A stretch of DNA of 64,000 bases, from assembly GCF_047123305.1 (NCBI RefSeq), contig NZ_CP138918.1, positions 4,190,767 through 4,254,766 on the forward strand, given 5' to 3'. The notes under the pieces were generated by a model, which had not been told where the DNA came from, did no database searches, and saw nothing but the letters and a program-made list of their open reading frames with translations. The DNA is from Thalassobius sp047123305 (lineage in GTDB: Bacteria; Pseudomonadota; Alphaproteobacteria; Rhodobacterales; Rhodobacteraceae). Positions 49,949 through 58,184 of this stretch are shown in pieces. The position numbers and the translations under genes were made by a program. The stretch's first letter is position 1; every line of letters begins with the position of its first letter.

Positions 49949-52948
49949 ATGACACATTGGCAGGAGGCCCTGAAAACGGCCTGGGGGATTGACGCGAAAC
50001 TCACCGGATTGGATGGCGAATACGACCTGAACATTCTGGCGGAAACCGACGGCCAGGGCGACTATGTGCTGAAGGTCATGCGCGCAGGCTGTGAGGCTGA
50101 TCTGATCGAGATGCAGGTCGCAGCCATGGCCCATATCGCGGCCAAGTCCGACGCCCTGCCCTACCCCAAAGTCATTGCCACCAAAGACGGCGCAACCCTC
50201 GCAACGCTGCCAGATGAGGACGGTCAGGACCGCCTGTGCTGGCTGCTGGAAAAGCTGCCGGGCCAGTGCTACGCCAAACACGCCCCCAAAACGCCGGAAC
50301 TGATCGAGGAGCTGGGCCAGATTCTTGGTGCAACCGATCTGGCGATGGCGGATTTCCAGCATCCGGCGCTGGCACGGGATTTCAAATGGGACCTGATGCA
50401 GGGGCAGTGGATTGGCGGGCACACCGCCGTTGTCACCGACATGCAGCGGCAGGGCATTTTGCATGATATCCTGTCCGAAGTGGCGCTGATCTGGCCACGT
50501 CTGATGATGTTGCCGAAACAGGCCATCCACAATGACGTCAATGATTACAACGTTCTGGTCACCGGTGGCGCCTATGAGCCACTGCAGGTGTCCGGTGTCA
50601 TAGACTTCGGCGACATGTGCGCTGCACCACGGATCTGCAACCTTGCCATTGCTGCCGCCTATATCGTGCTGGACCACCCTGCCCCCGAAGCGGCGCTGGC
50701 CCATCTGGTGGCGGGCTATCACATCCAGAACCCGCTGAGCGCGGCCGAAGTCGACATGATCCTACCGCTTTTGCGGTTGCGGCTAGCGGTCTCGGTGGTG
50801 AACTCCACCATTGAGGCGGCGGACAATCCCGATGATCCCTATGTGACCATCTCGCAAGCCCCGGCCTGGCGCTATCTGGAACGTGACAATGAACACCCCG
50901 GCCTGCTGAAGGCCCGGTTGCGTGCCGCCTGTGGCCTGCCAGTGACCAATGCCGCCGAACGTATTCATGCCTTTCTGGCGGCAGAACAGGGCAATTTTGC
51001 CCCGGTGATGGGCCGTGATCTGGCGGAGGTGCCGATGGGCTCTCTCTCGGTGGAAAACTGCGCGGAGCCGCAGAACCCCTTTGACATGCCGATTGAGGAA
51101 GCTGCCCAGCTGGGCGCAGACTATGGTGATAAAGACGGCTGGTGGATCGGCTACTACAATGAGCCGCGCCTGATCTATGCCGAACCCGCCTTCCGCAAGG
51201 GGCCGTGGAAAGCCTCGAACCGGCGCACGGTGCATCTGGCGGTCGATGTTTTTGCCCCAGCGGACACGCCTGTGGCAACGCCGATGGCGGCCAAGGTGCA
51301 TGTGGTGGAAAACCGCACCGGCCATCTGGATTATGGCGGGGTGGTGATCCTCAGCCATGACACGCCTGAGGGCGATACGTTTTACACGCTCTACGGCCAT
51401 TTGGCCGCGGATGTGGTCGACACGCTGACCATCGGGCAGGATCTGACCAAGGGTGAGGAGTTTGCCCGCCTTGGCGATCCCAGCCAGAACGGCGGCTGGG
51501 CGCCGCATATCCATTTCCAACTGGCGCTAACCACCGACGGCATGGGCCATGACTGGCCCGGTGTTGGCGATCCCGATGAGATGTACCTTTGGGAAGGGGT
51601 CTGCCCCAACCCGGCCGCGCTGCTCAACCTGCCCGCTGACAAAGTGCGCTATGAGCCGACCAACAAGGCCGACGTTCTGGCCGGCCGCAAAGCGCATTTT
51701 GGTGGCAACCTCAGCCTGACCTACAAGGATCCGGTGATGCTGGTGCGCGGCTGGAAACATCACCTGTTTGACGAATGGGGCCGCCCCTATCTGGACGCCT
51801 ATAACAACGTCCCGCATGTGGGCCATGCGCATCCGCGCATTCAGGCCGTGGCGGCGGATCAGCTGAAGCGGATGAACTCAAACACCCGCTATCTGCACCC
51901 GGCCCAGACGGCCTTCGCCGAAAAGGTGCTGTCGAAGCTGCCGGAACCGTTTGAGGTCTGTTTCTTTGTGAACTCCGGCACAGAGGCAAATGAGCTGGCC
52001 CTGCGTCTGGCCCGCGCCCACACCGGTGCCAAAGGCATGGTGACGCCCGATCACGGCTATCACGGCAACACCACCGGGGTGATCGACATTTCGGCTTATA
52101 AATTCAACGCCAAGGGCGGCGTCGGGCAGTCAGACTGGGTGGAACTGGTGGATGTCGCCGATGACTATCGCGGCCGCTTTGGCCGGGATGACGCAGACCG
52201 GGCCCAGAAATACGCCGATCTGGTGGATCCCGCGATTGCCGCGCTGCAGGACAAAGGCCATGGCGTTGCAGGCTTTATCGCGGAAACCTTCCCCTCCGTC
52301 GGTGGGCAAATCATTCCGCCCAAGGGCTACCTGCCCGCGGTCTATGAGAAAATCCGCGCAGCCGGTGGGGTTTGCATCGCGGACGAGGTGCAGACCGGGC
52401 TGGGCCGTCTGGGTGACTACTACTTTGGCTTTGAGCACCAGGGCGCCCTGCCCGACATCGTGGTCATGGGCAAACCGATCGGCAACGGCCACCCGCTGGG
52501 CGTGTTGGTCACCACCAAAGCCATCGCCGAAAGCTTCGCTGAGGGGCCTGAGTTCTTCTCGACCTTCGGCGGCTCCAACCTGTCCTGCCGCATTGGCAAA
52601 GAGGTTTTGGACATCGTCGATGACGAAGGCCTGCAAGCCAACGCCAAGGCGATGGGTGACAAGCTGATGGTGGGCCTCAAAGCGCTGGAGGCCAAGTATG
52701 AGGTCGTGGGCGACGTGCGTGGCATGGGCCTGTTTGTTGGGGTGGAGCTGATCACCGATGCAGACAGTCGCCGCGAAGGGACCGAGATCGCCTCTTACGT
52801 CAAAAACCGCATGCGGGCGCACCGGATCCTCTTGGGCAGCGAAGGGCCGAAGGACAACATCCTGAAAATCCGCCCGCCGCTTTCTGTCGACGCGGAAGGG
52901 ATCGAGATGATCCTTGACGCCTTGGATCAGATCCTGAGCGAGGTTTGA
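49949..52948 (+). CDS. Three-domain fusion: APH-type kinase, M23 peptidase-like domain, class III aminotransferase (phospholyase type)
   Basis: 999 residues. Residues 1 to about 330 are an aminoglycoside-phosphotransferase-fold kinase with HNDVNDYN (194-201) and IDFGD (218-222). Residues ~400-550 are an M23/LytM-like domain with His429/Asp433 (HLAVD) and HIH (520-522), so all zinc residues are kept. Residues ~570-999 are a class III aminotransferase with SGTEAN, DEVQTGLGR and PLP-Lys842 (GKPIGNG). The kinase and aminotransferase parts resemble human hydroxylysine kinase (AGPHD1) and ethanolamine-phosphate/phosphohydroxylysine phospholyases (AGXT2L). A kinase plus phospholyase acting on an amino alcohol is therefore the best guess; the peptidase part is unexplained. 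GGAGGAAC precedes the ATG. Confidence 0.88.
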   Translation: MTHWQEALKTAWGIDAKLTGLDGEYDLNILAETDGQGDYVLKVMRAGCEADLIEMQVAAMAHIAAKSDALPYPKVIATKDGATLATLPDEDGQDRLCWLLEKLPGQCYAKHAPKTPELIEELGQILGATDLAMADFQHPALARDFKWDLMQGQWIGGHTAVVTDMQRQGILHDILSEVALIWPRLMMLPKQAIHNDVNDYNVLVTGGAYEPLQVSGVIDFGDMCAAPRICNLAIAAAYIVLDHPAPEAALAHLVAGYHIQNPLSAAEVDMILPLLRLRLAVSVVNSTIEAADNPDDPYVTISQAPAWRYLERDNEHPGLLKARLRAACGLPVTNAAERIHAFLAAEQGNFAPVMGRDLAEVPMGSLSVENCAEPQNPFDMPIEEAAQLGADYGDKDGWWIGYYNEPRLIYAEPAFRKGPWKASNRRTVHLAVDVFAPADTPVATPMAAKVHVVENRTGHLDYGGVVILSHDTPEGDTFYTLYGHLAADVVDTLTIGQDLTKGEEFARLGDPSQNGGWAPHIHFQLALTTDGMGHDWPGVGDPDEMYLWEGVCPNPAALLNLPADKVRYEPTNKADVLAGRKAHFGGNLSLTYKDPVMLVRGWKHHLFDEWGRPYLDAYNNVPHVGHAHPRIQAVAADQLKRMNSNTRYLHPAQTAFAEKVLSKLPEPFEVCFFVNSGTEANELALRLARAHTGAKGMVTPDHGYHGNTTGVIDISAYKFNAKGGVGQSDWVELVDVADDYRGRFGRDDADRAQKYADLVDPAIAALQDKGHGVAGFIAETFPSVGGQIIPPKGYLPAVYEKIRAAGGVCIADEVQTGLGRLGDYYFGFEHQGALPDIVVMGKPIGNGHPLGVLVTTKAIAESFAEGPEFFSTFGGSNLSCRIGKEVLDIVDDEGLQANAKAMGDKLMVGLKALEAKYEVVGDVRGMGLFVGVELITDADSRREGTEIASYVKNRMRAHRILLGSEGPKDNILKIRPPLSVDAEGIEMILDALDQILSEV

Positions 52949-52978
52949 TAGGCCCTGCTCTGACATTACCTAAAATTA

Positions 52979-53001
52979 AAGCCGCCCCAGTGGGGCGGCT
53001 T
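52979..53001. terminator. Terminator between convergent fusion and Gfo/Idh genes
   Basis: AAGCCGCCCC-AGT-GGGGCGGCTT is a perfect 10-bp stem with a 3-nt loop, A-rich on the left (TAAAATTAAA) and T-containing on the right (TTGTGGTTTCTT). It can end both converging genes. Confidence 0.88.
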
Positions 53002-53026
53002 GTGGTTTCTTAGCTGGCAGACTGCC

Positions 53027-54133
53027 TCACAACATCTCAGCCATCTCCACCACACGGCCCTCTTTAATCGAGCGTTGCGCGGCCATGCCCATTAGCACGG
53101 CCATTTTGCCATCGTTGAAGCTGACCTCTGGCCCGTCACGTTCACCGCGCACCAGTTCAAGAAATTTCTGGTGCTGATAGAAGGTGGATCCATTGTGATC
53201 CCCCGCTTCCAGCAGTTCGGGATCGACAGGAATGTCGCGCACGACGGGGCCTTTGGGGTCACGCGGGCTTTCGATCAGCTGCGGTACCGGCGGGGCACCA
53301 AGGTGTTCGGGCCAGAACCGGCCTGGTCCCGGCACCAGCGCCTCGATCTTGCCATTGGGGCCAACCGCGCTGACCTCTTCCTGATAACGTGATCCTTCGG
53401 CGAACATGCACAGCTCCAGCATGGCGCGCGCACCGCAAGCGAAATCCACAATGACATAGCCATTGTCAAAGATATCGGGACGCTCACCCTCATATTCCTC
53501 AACCAGATGGTTGGCATCCTGCCCGCCGGACGCCATCACCCGCACCGGATCCGCGCCCAGCACCAGCCGCATCAGATCAAAGAAATGGCAGCATTTTTCT
53601 ACAAAGGTCCCACCGGTGTAGCGGTTGAATCGATTCCAATCGCCGACTTTTTCAAGAAACGGGAATCGGTGTTCCCGAATGGTGAGCATTTTGATGCCCC
53701 CCGTTGCCGCCTCAACCGACTCCAGCAGCGCCGCGATGGGCGGCATGTAGCGGTATTCCATCGCCACCCAGACCGGTGCCGGGTAATTGTCGAAAAACCG
53801 ATCCAACCGGGCCACATCGGCGGGATCGGTGAACAGCGGCTTTTCCACCAGGACCGGAACAGCACGTTCCGCAGCCATCTGCTCCAGCTGCTCAACATGC
53901 AGATAGTTGGGGCTGGCAATCAGCACGCAGTCCAGCTCCGGTTCGGTCAAAAGATCGGCCACCGAGGTGGCCATCCGCGCGCCCGGCGCTTTGGCTTGCG
54001 CCTTTGCGGCCATGTCGGTGTCCGGCTCAAAGATGACCGCAACCTCTGCACCTTCTAGCAGCGCGATATTACACAGGTGTTCCTGCCCCATCATGCCGCA
54101 GCCGATGACGCCGTAGTTGATCGTTTTTGACAT
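53027..54133 (-). CDS. Gfo/Idh/MocA-family protein, candidate NAD-dependent sulfoquinovosidase
   Basis: 368 residues. N-terminal Rossmann domain with GCGMMG (11-16) and VEKPLF (Glu97-Lys98-Pro99); the C-terminal alpha/beta domain has GGTFVEKCCHFFDLMR (Lys180, His183, Asp186), where relatives place catalytic residues. Most members are sugar or inositol dehydrogenases. A branch of this fold (GH188) acts as NAD-dependent sulfoquinovosidase and is found beside sulfo-SMO genes, as here. That assignment is inferred from neighbours; a plain sugar dehydrogenase is the alternative. Second gene of a unit with the GntR regulator, 9 nt upstream. Confidence 0.85.
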   Translation of the reverse strand: MSKTINYGVIGCGMMGQEHLCNIALLEGAEVAVIFEPDTDMAAKAQAKAPGARMATSVADLLTEPELDCVLIASPNYLHVEQLEQMAAERAVPVLVEKPLFTDPADVARLDRFFDNYPAPVWVAMEYRYMPPIAALLESVEAATGGIKMLTIREHRFPFLEKVGDWNRFNRYTGGTFVEKCCHFFDLMRLVLGADPVRVMASGGQDANHLVEEYEGERPDIFDNGYVIVDFACGARAMLELCMFAEGSRYQEEVSAVGPNGKIEALVPGPGRFWPEHLGAPPVPQLIESPRDPKGPVVRDIPVDPELLEAGDHNGSTFYQHQKFLELVRGERDGPEVSFNDGKMAVLMGMAAQRSIKEGRVVEMAEML

Positions 54134-54142
54134 GTCTCTTCC

Positions 54143-54853
54143 CTACTTCAGACGCTGCACATATTCGGCAACATCCGTGTCAAACCATGTTCGTGAAAAT
54201 TCGACCGCTTCGGGCGCCTCTGCCCAACTCAGCCGTTCGATATATCCCACTGGACTATCTGGCGCTTTGCCAAAGCCGGCCGGTGCCCAGTCCGGTGTGG
54301 TGCCAATGCTGACGTAATCCTCGGCCCGGGTGACCCAGAAACCCAGCTTCATCTTGTAATAGCGGTAGAGCGAATCCTGAACCTGCGCGGGATCCACAGC
54401 GCCAGCATCACGGTCCAGCCAGATCTCTTCCACCGCAATAGGCTGGCCATCAAGGAATCGCAGCCGCCTGATTCGAGTGCCGCGTTTTGATGTCCCGAAT
54501 GTGCGAAAACTTTCGCTTTTGTCACACTCTTCGATCGACAAGACTTCTGCGGTGGGCAGGCCGCCGCCACTTTTCAATTCCAGCCGGAACATCGAATAGA
54601 CCGACGCGACCTCACCCGAGGCGCGCACATAGTTGCCCGAGCCCTGAATGCGCTCCAGCAACCCCTTCTTTTCAAGCTCCAACAGCGCCTTGCGCAGGGT
54701 CCGAACCGTGGTCCCGTGCTGCTTGGCCAATTCGCGTTCCGGCGGCAGACGTGAGCCGTCCACAAGACGCCCGGCTGCGATCTCGCGGATCAGGACCTCG
54801 CTGATCTGCAGATAGATCGGCAGGGCCGACGGGCGCTCCCCTCTTCCATGCAT
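54143..54853 (-). CDS. GntR-family regulator (HutC/UTRA subfamily)
   Basis: 236 residues. The winged HTH is at about 8-75 (LPIYLQISEVLIREIAAGRLVDGSRLPPERELAKQHGTTVRTLRKALLELEKKGLLER), followed by a UTRA ligand domain. The start at 54853 follows GGGAGGGCAG. It diverges from the monooxygenase operon over 121 bp that hold a palindrome, and it precedes the Gfo/Idh gene, so it probably controls both directions in response to the sulfonate or sugar substrate. Confidence 0.9.
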   Translation of the reverse strand: MHGRGERPSALPIYLQISEVLIREIAAGRLVDGSRLPPERELAKQHGTTVRTLRKALLELEKKGLLERIQGSGNYVRASGEVASVYSMFRLELKSGGGLPTAEVLSIEECDKSESFRTFGTSKRGTRIRRLRFLDGQPIAVEEIWLDRDAGAVDPAQVQDSLYRYYKMKLGFWVTRAEDYVSIGTTPDWAPAGFGKAPDSPVGYIERLSWAEAPEAVEFSRTWFDTDVAEYVQRLK

Positions 54854-54896
54854 TCTGTGACTGCCCTCCCTCAGGGTGATAAAATTGATGCACCAT

Positions 54897-54910
54897 TGAT
54901 CTACATCAAA
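54897..54910. promoter_or_regulatory. Palindrome in the GntR/monooxygenase divergent region
   Basis: TTGAT-CTAC-ATCAA is a 5-bp-arm inverted repeat; a further TTGAT half site lies at 54886-54890. It is 65 nt before the monooxygenase ATG and 44 nt before the GntR ATG. Candidate GntR operator. Confidence 0.4.
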
Positions 54911-54974
54911 GCCATTGCTATGCAAGAGGAAATCGAACGAAAACGAATAACTGCGAATTCTGGGAGGAGATCGC

Positions 54975-56129
54975 ATGAGTGTTGTCCCCATCACCTCTGC
55001 GGACCTTGATGCGGCTGAGGTATCCTGGTTTGCCGCCTTGTGCTCTGATGACTACCAATTCCTTGGTGTTCCGGAGGGCGATCTGCGGTCGTCCTGGGCG
55101 CATTGCTCGGACATTGTGAAAACCGCGGAGGCGCAGGGCTTTCGTAATATCCTGTGCCCCTCGTCCTATCAGGTTGGCCAGGACACGCTGAGCTTTGTTG
55201 CGGGCTGCGCCCCGATCACCGACAAGATCAACATGCTGGCCGCGGTGCGCTGCGGTGAGATGCAGCCGATCATGCTGGCCCGCACCATCGCCACCTTGGA
55301 CCACATGTTGGAGGGCCGCCTGACGGTAAACATCATTTCCTCGGACTTCCCCGGTGAAAAGGCAGACAGCGCCTATCGTTACCAACGCTCGCGTGAGGTG
55401 GTGGAGATCCTGAAGCAGGCCTGGACCCGTGATGAGATCCAGCACGCAGGAGAGGTCTACAACTTCTCCGGCCTGACCACAGATCCTGTACGTCCCTATC
55501 AGACCGGTGGCCCGCTCCTGTACTTCGGCGGCTATTCCCCCGATGCGCTGGAACTGTGTGGTGAGCATTGCGACGTCTATCTGATGTGGCCGGAAAAGAT
55601 GGAAGAACTGGAGGGCCGGATGAAGGCCGTCCACGCGGTGGCAGAAAAACACGGGCGTACCTTGGATTACGGGCTGCGCGTGCATGTGATTGTGCGCGAC
55701 ACCGAGGCCGAGGCCCGCGAATACGCCGACCACATCGTTTCGAAGCTGGACGACGATCAGGGCAAGGCGATCCGGGAACGGGCGCTGGATGCCAAATCGC
55801 TGGGTGTCAGCCATCAGGCCAAGAACCGCGATATTGCCGATGACGATGGTTATATCGAGCCAAACCTCTGGACCGGTGTCGGCCGGGCACGCTCGGGCTG
55901 CGGTGCGGCTCTTGTCGGGTCCACCGATCAGGTTATGTCAAAACTAGAAGCCTATCAGAAGATGGGGATCCGGGCCTTTATTCTCTCCGGCTATCCCCAT
56001 GAAGAAGAAGCGAAACATTTTGGTCAGCGGATCCTGCCGCAGATGAAGACCTGTTCGCTGCCCCACGCTTATGGCCGCGTGCCGGCCTCAACCCCAATGA
56101 CGCCCCTCGGGGCAGGAGTTCGCCGCTGA
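54975..56129 (+). CDS. SsuD-family FMNH2-dependent sulfonate monooxygenase, SmoC-like (sulfoquinovose monooxygenase)
   Basis: 384 residues of the luciferase-like TIM-barrel family. Sulfonate-site residues known from E. coli SsuD (Trp196, Arg226, His228, Arg297, Tyr331, His333) all have counterparts here at +9: Trp205, Arg235, His237 (LRVHV), Arg306, Tyr340 and His342 (GYPHE). It should use O2 and reduced flavin to split a C-S bond, giving sulfite and an aldehyde. With the next two genes it forms the SmoC-SmoB-SmoA set for sulfoquinovose. The stop overlaps the next start (TGATG). GGGAGGAG precedes the ATG. Confidence 0.87.
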   Translation: MSVVPITSADLDAAEVSWFAALCSDDYQFLGVPEGDLRSSWAHCSDIVKTAEAQGFRNILCPSSYQVGQDTLSFVAGCAPITDKINMLAAVRCGEMQPIMLARTIATLDHMLEGRLTVNIISSDFPGEKADSAYRYQRSREVVEILKQAWTRDEIQHAGEVYNFSGLTTDPVRPYQTGGPLLYFGGYSPDALELCGEHCDVYLMWPEKMEELEGRMKAVHAVAEKHGRTLDYGLRVHVIVRDTEAEAREYADHIVSKLDDDQGKAIRERALDAKSLGVSHQAKNRDIADDDGYIEPNLWTGVGRARSGCGAALVGSTDQVMSKLEAYQKMGIRAFILSGYPHEEEAKHFGQRILPQMKTCSLPHAYGRVPASTPMTPLGAGVRR

Positions 56130-57019
56130 TGGACCGTATTTCCCTAACCTCTGACCTCTCGTTCAGCCAGCTGATCTACGGCATGTGGCGGATCGGCGAT
56201 GATGAGAACACCGCGCCGGACCATGTGGCGGCCAAGATCCAGAGCTGTCTGGATCAGGGTATCACCACCTTTGATCAGGCCGACATCTACGGTGGCTATG
56301 TGGCCGAGGCCATTCTGGGCGCGGCGCTGAAAGCCAACCCGGGTCTGCGCAACCAGATGGAGATCGTCACCAAATGCGACATCGTTGCCCCGATGGGCCG
56401 CTATGCCGACAAAAAGGTGAAATACTACGACACGTCGCGCGCCCATATTGAGGCCTCGGTAGAGACCTCGTTGCGGGATATGGCGATTGACCATATCGAC
56501 CTGCTGCTGATCCACCGGCCCGATCCGTTGATGGACCACCATGAAACCGGCGCTACGCTGGATGATCTCGTGGCTTCGGGCAAGGTGCGTACCGTGGGCG
56601 TGTCGAATTTCCGCCCGTGGGATTGGCAACTGCTGCAATCGGGGATGAAGACCCAGCTGGTCACCAACCAGATCGAGGTGTCTCTGGCCGAGATCAGCCC
56701 CTTCACCAACGGCGACCTCGCGTTCCACCAGATGAACGGCCAGCCACTGATGGCCTGGTCGCCGCTGGGCGGGGGCAGCCTGATGACGGGCGATAGCGAG
56801 CTGACCAAACGGATGGATGCCATTGCCGCCGAATTTGGCGTCGATCGCGCCGCTGTGGCAGTTGCCTTCCTGCTGCATCATCCGGCGCAGATCCTGCCGG
56901 TCATGGGCACCAATAACATCAACCGGATTGCCACGATTTCAGACGCCTTGAAGGTGAAACTCGATCGCGAAAGCTGGTTCCTGCTCTATGAGGCGGCGCT
57001 GGGAACGGAGGTGCCCTGA
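56129..57019 (+). CDS. Aldo/keto reductase, SmoB/YdhF-like
   Basis: 296 residues, an AKR barrel close in wording to E. coli YdhF (TFDQADIYGGY, TKCDI, LLLIHRPDPLMD, NQIEVS, MAWSPLGGG). The catalytic tetrad is Asp52, Tyr57, Lys82 and His129. In the sulfo-SMO route SmoB reduces 6-oxoglucose, the aldehyde left after C-S cleavage of sulfoquinovose, to glucose with NADPH. Translational coupling to both the monooxygenase and the flavin reductase supports one pathway. Confidence 0.87.
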   Translation: MDRISLTSDLSFSQLIYGMWRIGDDENTAPDHVAAKIQSCLDQGITTFDQADIYGGYVAEAILGAALKANPGLRNQMEIVTKCDIVAPMGRYADKKVKYYDTSRAHIEASVETSLRDMAIDHIDLLLIHRPDPLMDHHETGATLDDLVASGKVRTVGVSNFRPWDWQLLQSGMKTQLVTNQIEVSLAEISPFTNGDLAFHQMNGQPLMAWSPLGGGSLMTGDSELTKRMDAIAAEFGVDRAAVAVAFLLHHPAQILPVMGTNNINRIATISDALKVKLDRESWFLLYEAALGTEVP

Positions 57020-57537
57020 TGCAGATGGATTTCACACCGGCGGGCCACAGCTTTGTGCCCGATCCCGAAAACACCCGCCTGCTGCGGGACGCCTTTGGCC
57101 GCTTTGCCACCGGTGTCACCATTGTGACCGCGCCCTCTGAGGCCGGACCAGTAGCCATCACCGCCAACAGCTTTTCTTCTGTGTCGCTCGACCCGCCGCT
57201 GGTGCTGTGGTCGCCCGACAAGAACTCGCGCCGGTTCCCGTTCTTTGAACAGGCCCAACACTACGCCATCCATATTCTGGCCGCGGATCAGGATGAACTG
57301 TGCTGGCGGGTGGCCAAGGACATCGGCGGGCTGAAGGGTGAGAGCCTGAAAATGAACAACGAAGGTGTCCCCATTCTGGATGGCTGTCTGGCCCGTTTTG
57401 AGTGCCGTCAGACCGCGATCTACGAAGGTGGTGACCATGCCATTGTGTTGGGCGAAGTGCTGCGGGCCGAGATGCGCGACGATGGCGACGCTTTGACGTT
57501 TTTCAAAGGTCAGATGGGCCGGATGGCCAACAACTGA
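57019..57537 (+). CDS. Flavin reductase, SmoA-like partner of the monooxygenase
   Basis: 172 residues of the flavin-reductase-like FMN-binding family: FGRFATGVTIVTAPS, ITANSFSSVSLDPPLVLWSPDKNSR and HAIVLGEVL. It supplies FMNH2 from NAD(P)H to the monooxygenase two genes upstream. Start overlaps the AKR stop (TGATG). The TRAP genes follow after 56 nt on the same strand. Confidence 0.9.
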   Translation: MQMDFTPAGHSFVPDPENTRLLRDAFGRFATGVTIVTAPSEAGPVAITANSFSSVSLDPPLVLWSPDKNSRRFPFFEQAQHYAIHILAADQDELCWRVAKDIGGLKGESLKMNNEGVPILDGCLARFECRQTAIYEGGDHAIVLGEVLRAEMRDDGDALTFFKGQMGRMANN

Positions 57538-57593
57538 CCACAAAAAGGCCACCCTGTTGAGGAGCACGGGCGGCCGACCAAGGGGAGGAATGC

Positions 57594-58184
57594 ATGGGCG
57601 CACTACTTGCGGCGGCCCGTCTGTTGAACGGGATACTCACGCCCCTGCTGGCTGCGGGGCGATGGATTGGTGTGCTGGCGATTGCCGTGATGGTGATTGT
57701 CATCCTGATTCAGGTTTTCTGCCGCTATGTGCTGAACAGCGCCCTGCCCTGGCCCGATGAGGCCGCCCGTTTCTGTATGCTGTGGATGGCCGGGCTGATG
57801 GCCCCGACCGCGTTTCGTGCGGGCAGCTTTGTGGCCATCGACACGATCGAAGCGGTGCTGCCAAAAACGGCCATTCGTCTACTGTCACTGTTCCTGCTGT
57901 GTGTGTCGCTGGCGGTCCTGGTGATTGCGGTGCAAATCGGCTGGAAAGAGGTCAACGGCATCGGCGGACGCTTCGCCACCGCCTCGCTCTACCTGCCGAC
58001 CTCGATCAGCTTTGACAGCTGGTTCCGCATCCCGCGCAGCTGGATGATGACGTCCCTGTTGGTGGGCATCGCCCTGTTGATCCTTGTGAACATCGAATTG
58101 TTGATCCGCGGGCTGGCCCGCCTGTTCGGGCGCGGGGCTGAGTTGCCGCAACTGCCCGGCACCATCGCATCGGGAGCTGAATAA
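57594..58184 (+). CDS. dctQ: TRAP transporter small permease (DctQ)
   Basis: 196 residues with four membrane helices. DctQ landmarks are VFCRYVLNSALPWPDEAARFCMLWMAGLMAPTAFR (the Arg-Tyr and Glu-Ala-R segments). It pairs with DctM in the inner membrane. The stop overlaps the dctM start (TAATG). GGGGAGGAATGC precedes the ATG. It belongs to the monooxygenase operon by spacing. Confidence 0.9.
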   Translation: MGALLAAARLLNGILTPLLAAGRWIGVLAIAVMVIVILIQVFCRYVLNSALPWPDEAARFCMLWMAGLMAPTAFRAGSFVAIDTIEAVLPKTAIRLLSLFLLCVSLAVLVIAVQIGWKEVNGIGGRFATASLYLPTSISFDSWFRIPRSWMMTSLLVGIALLILVNIELLIRGLARLFGRGAELPQLPGTIASGAE

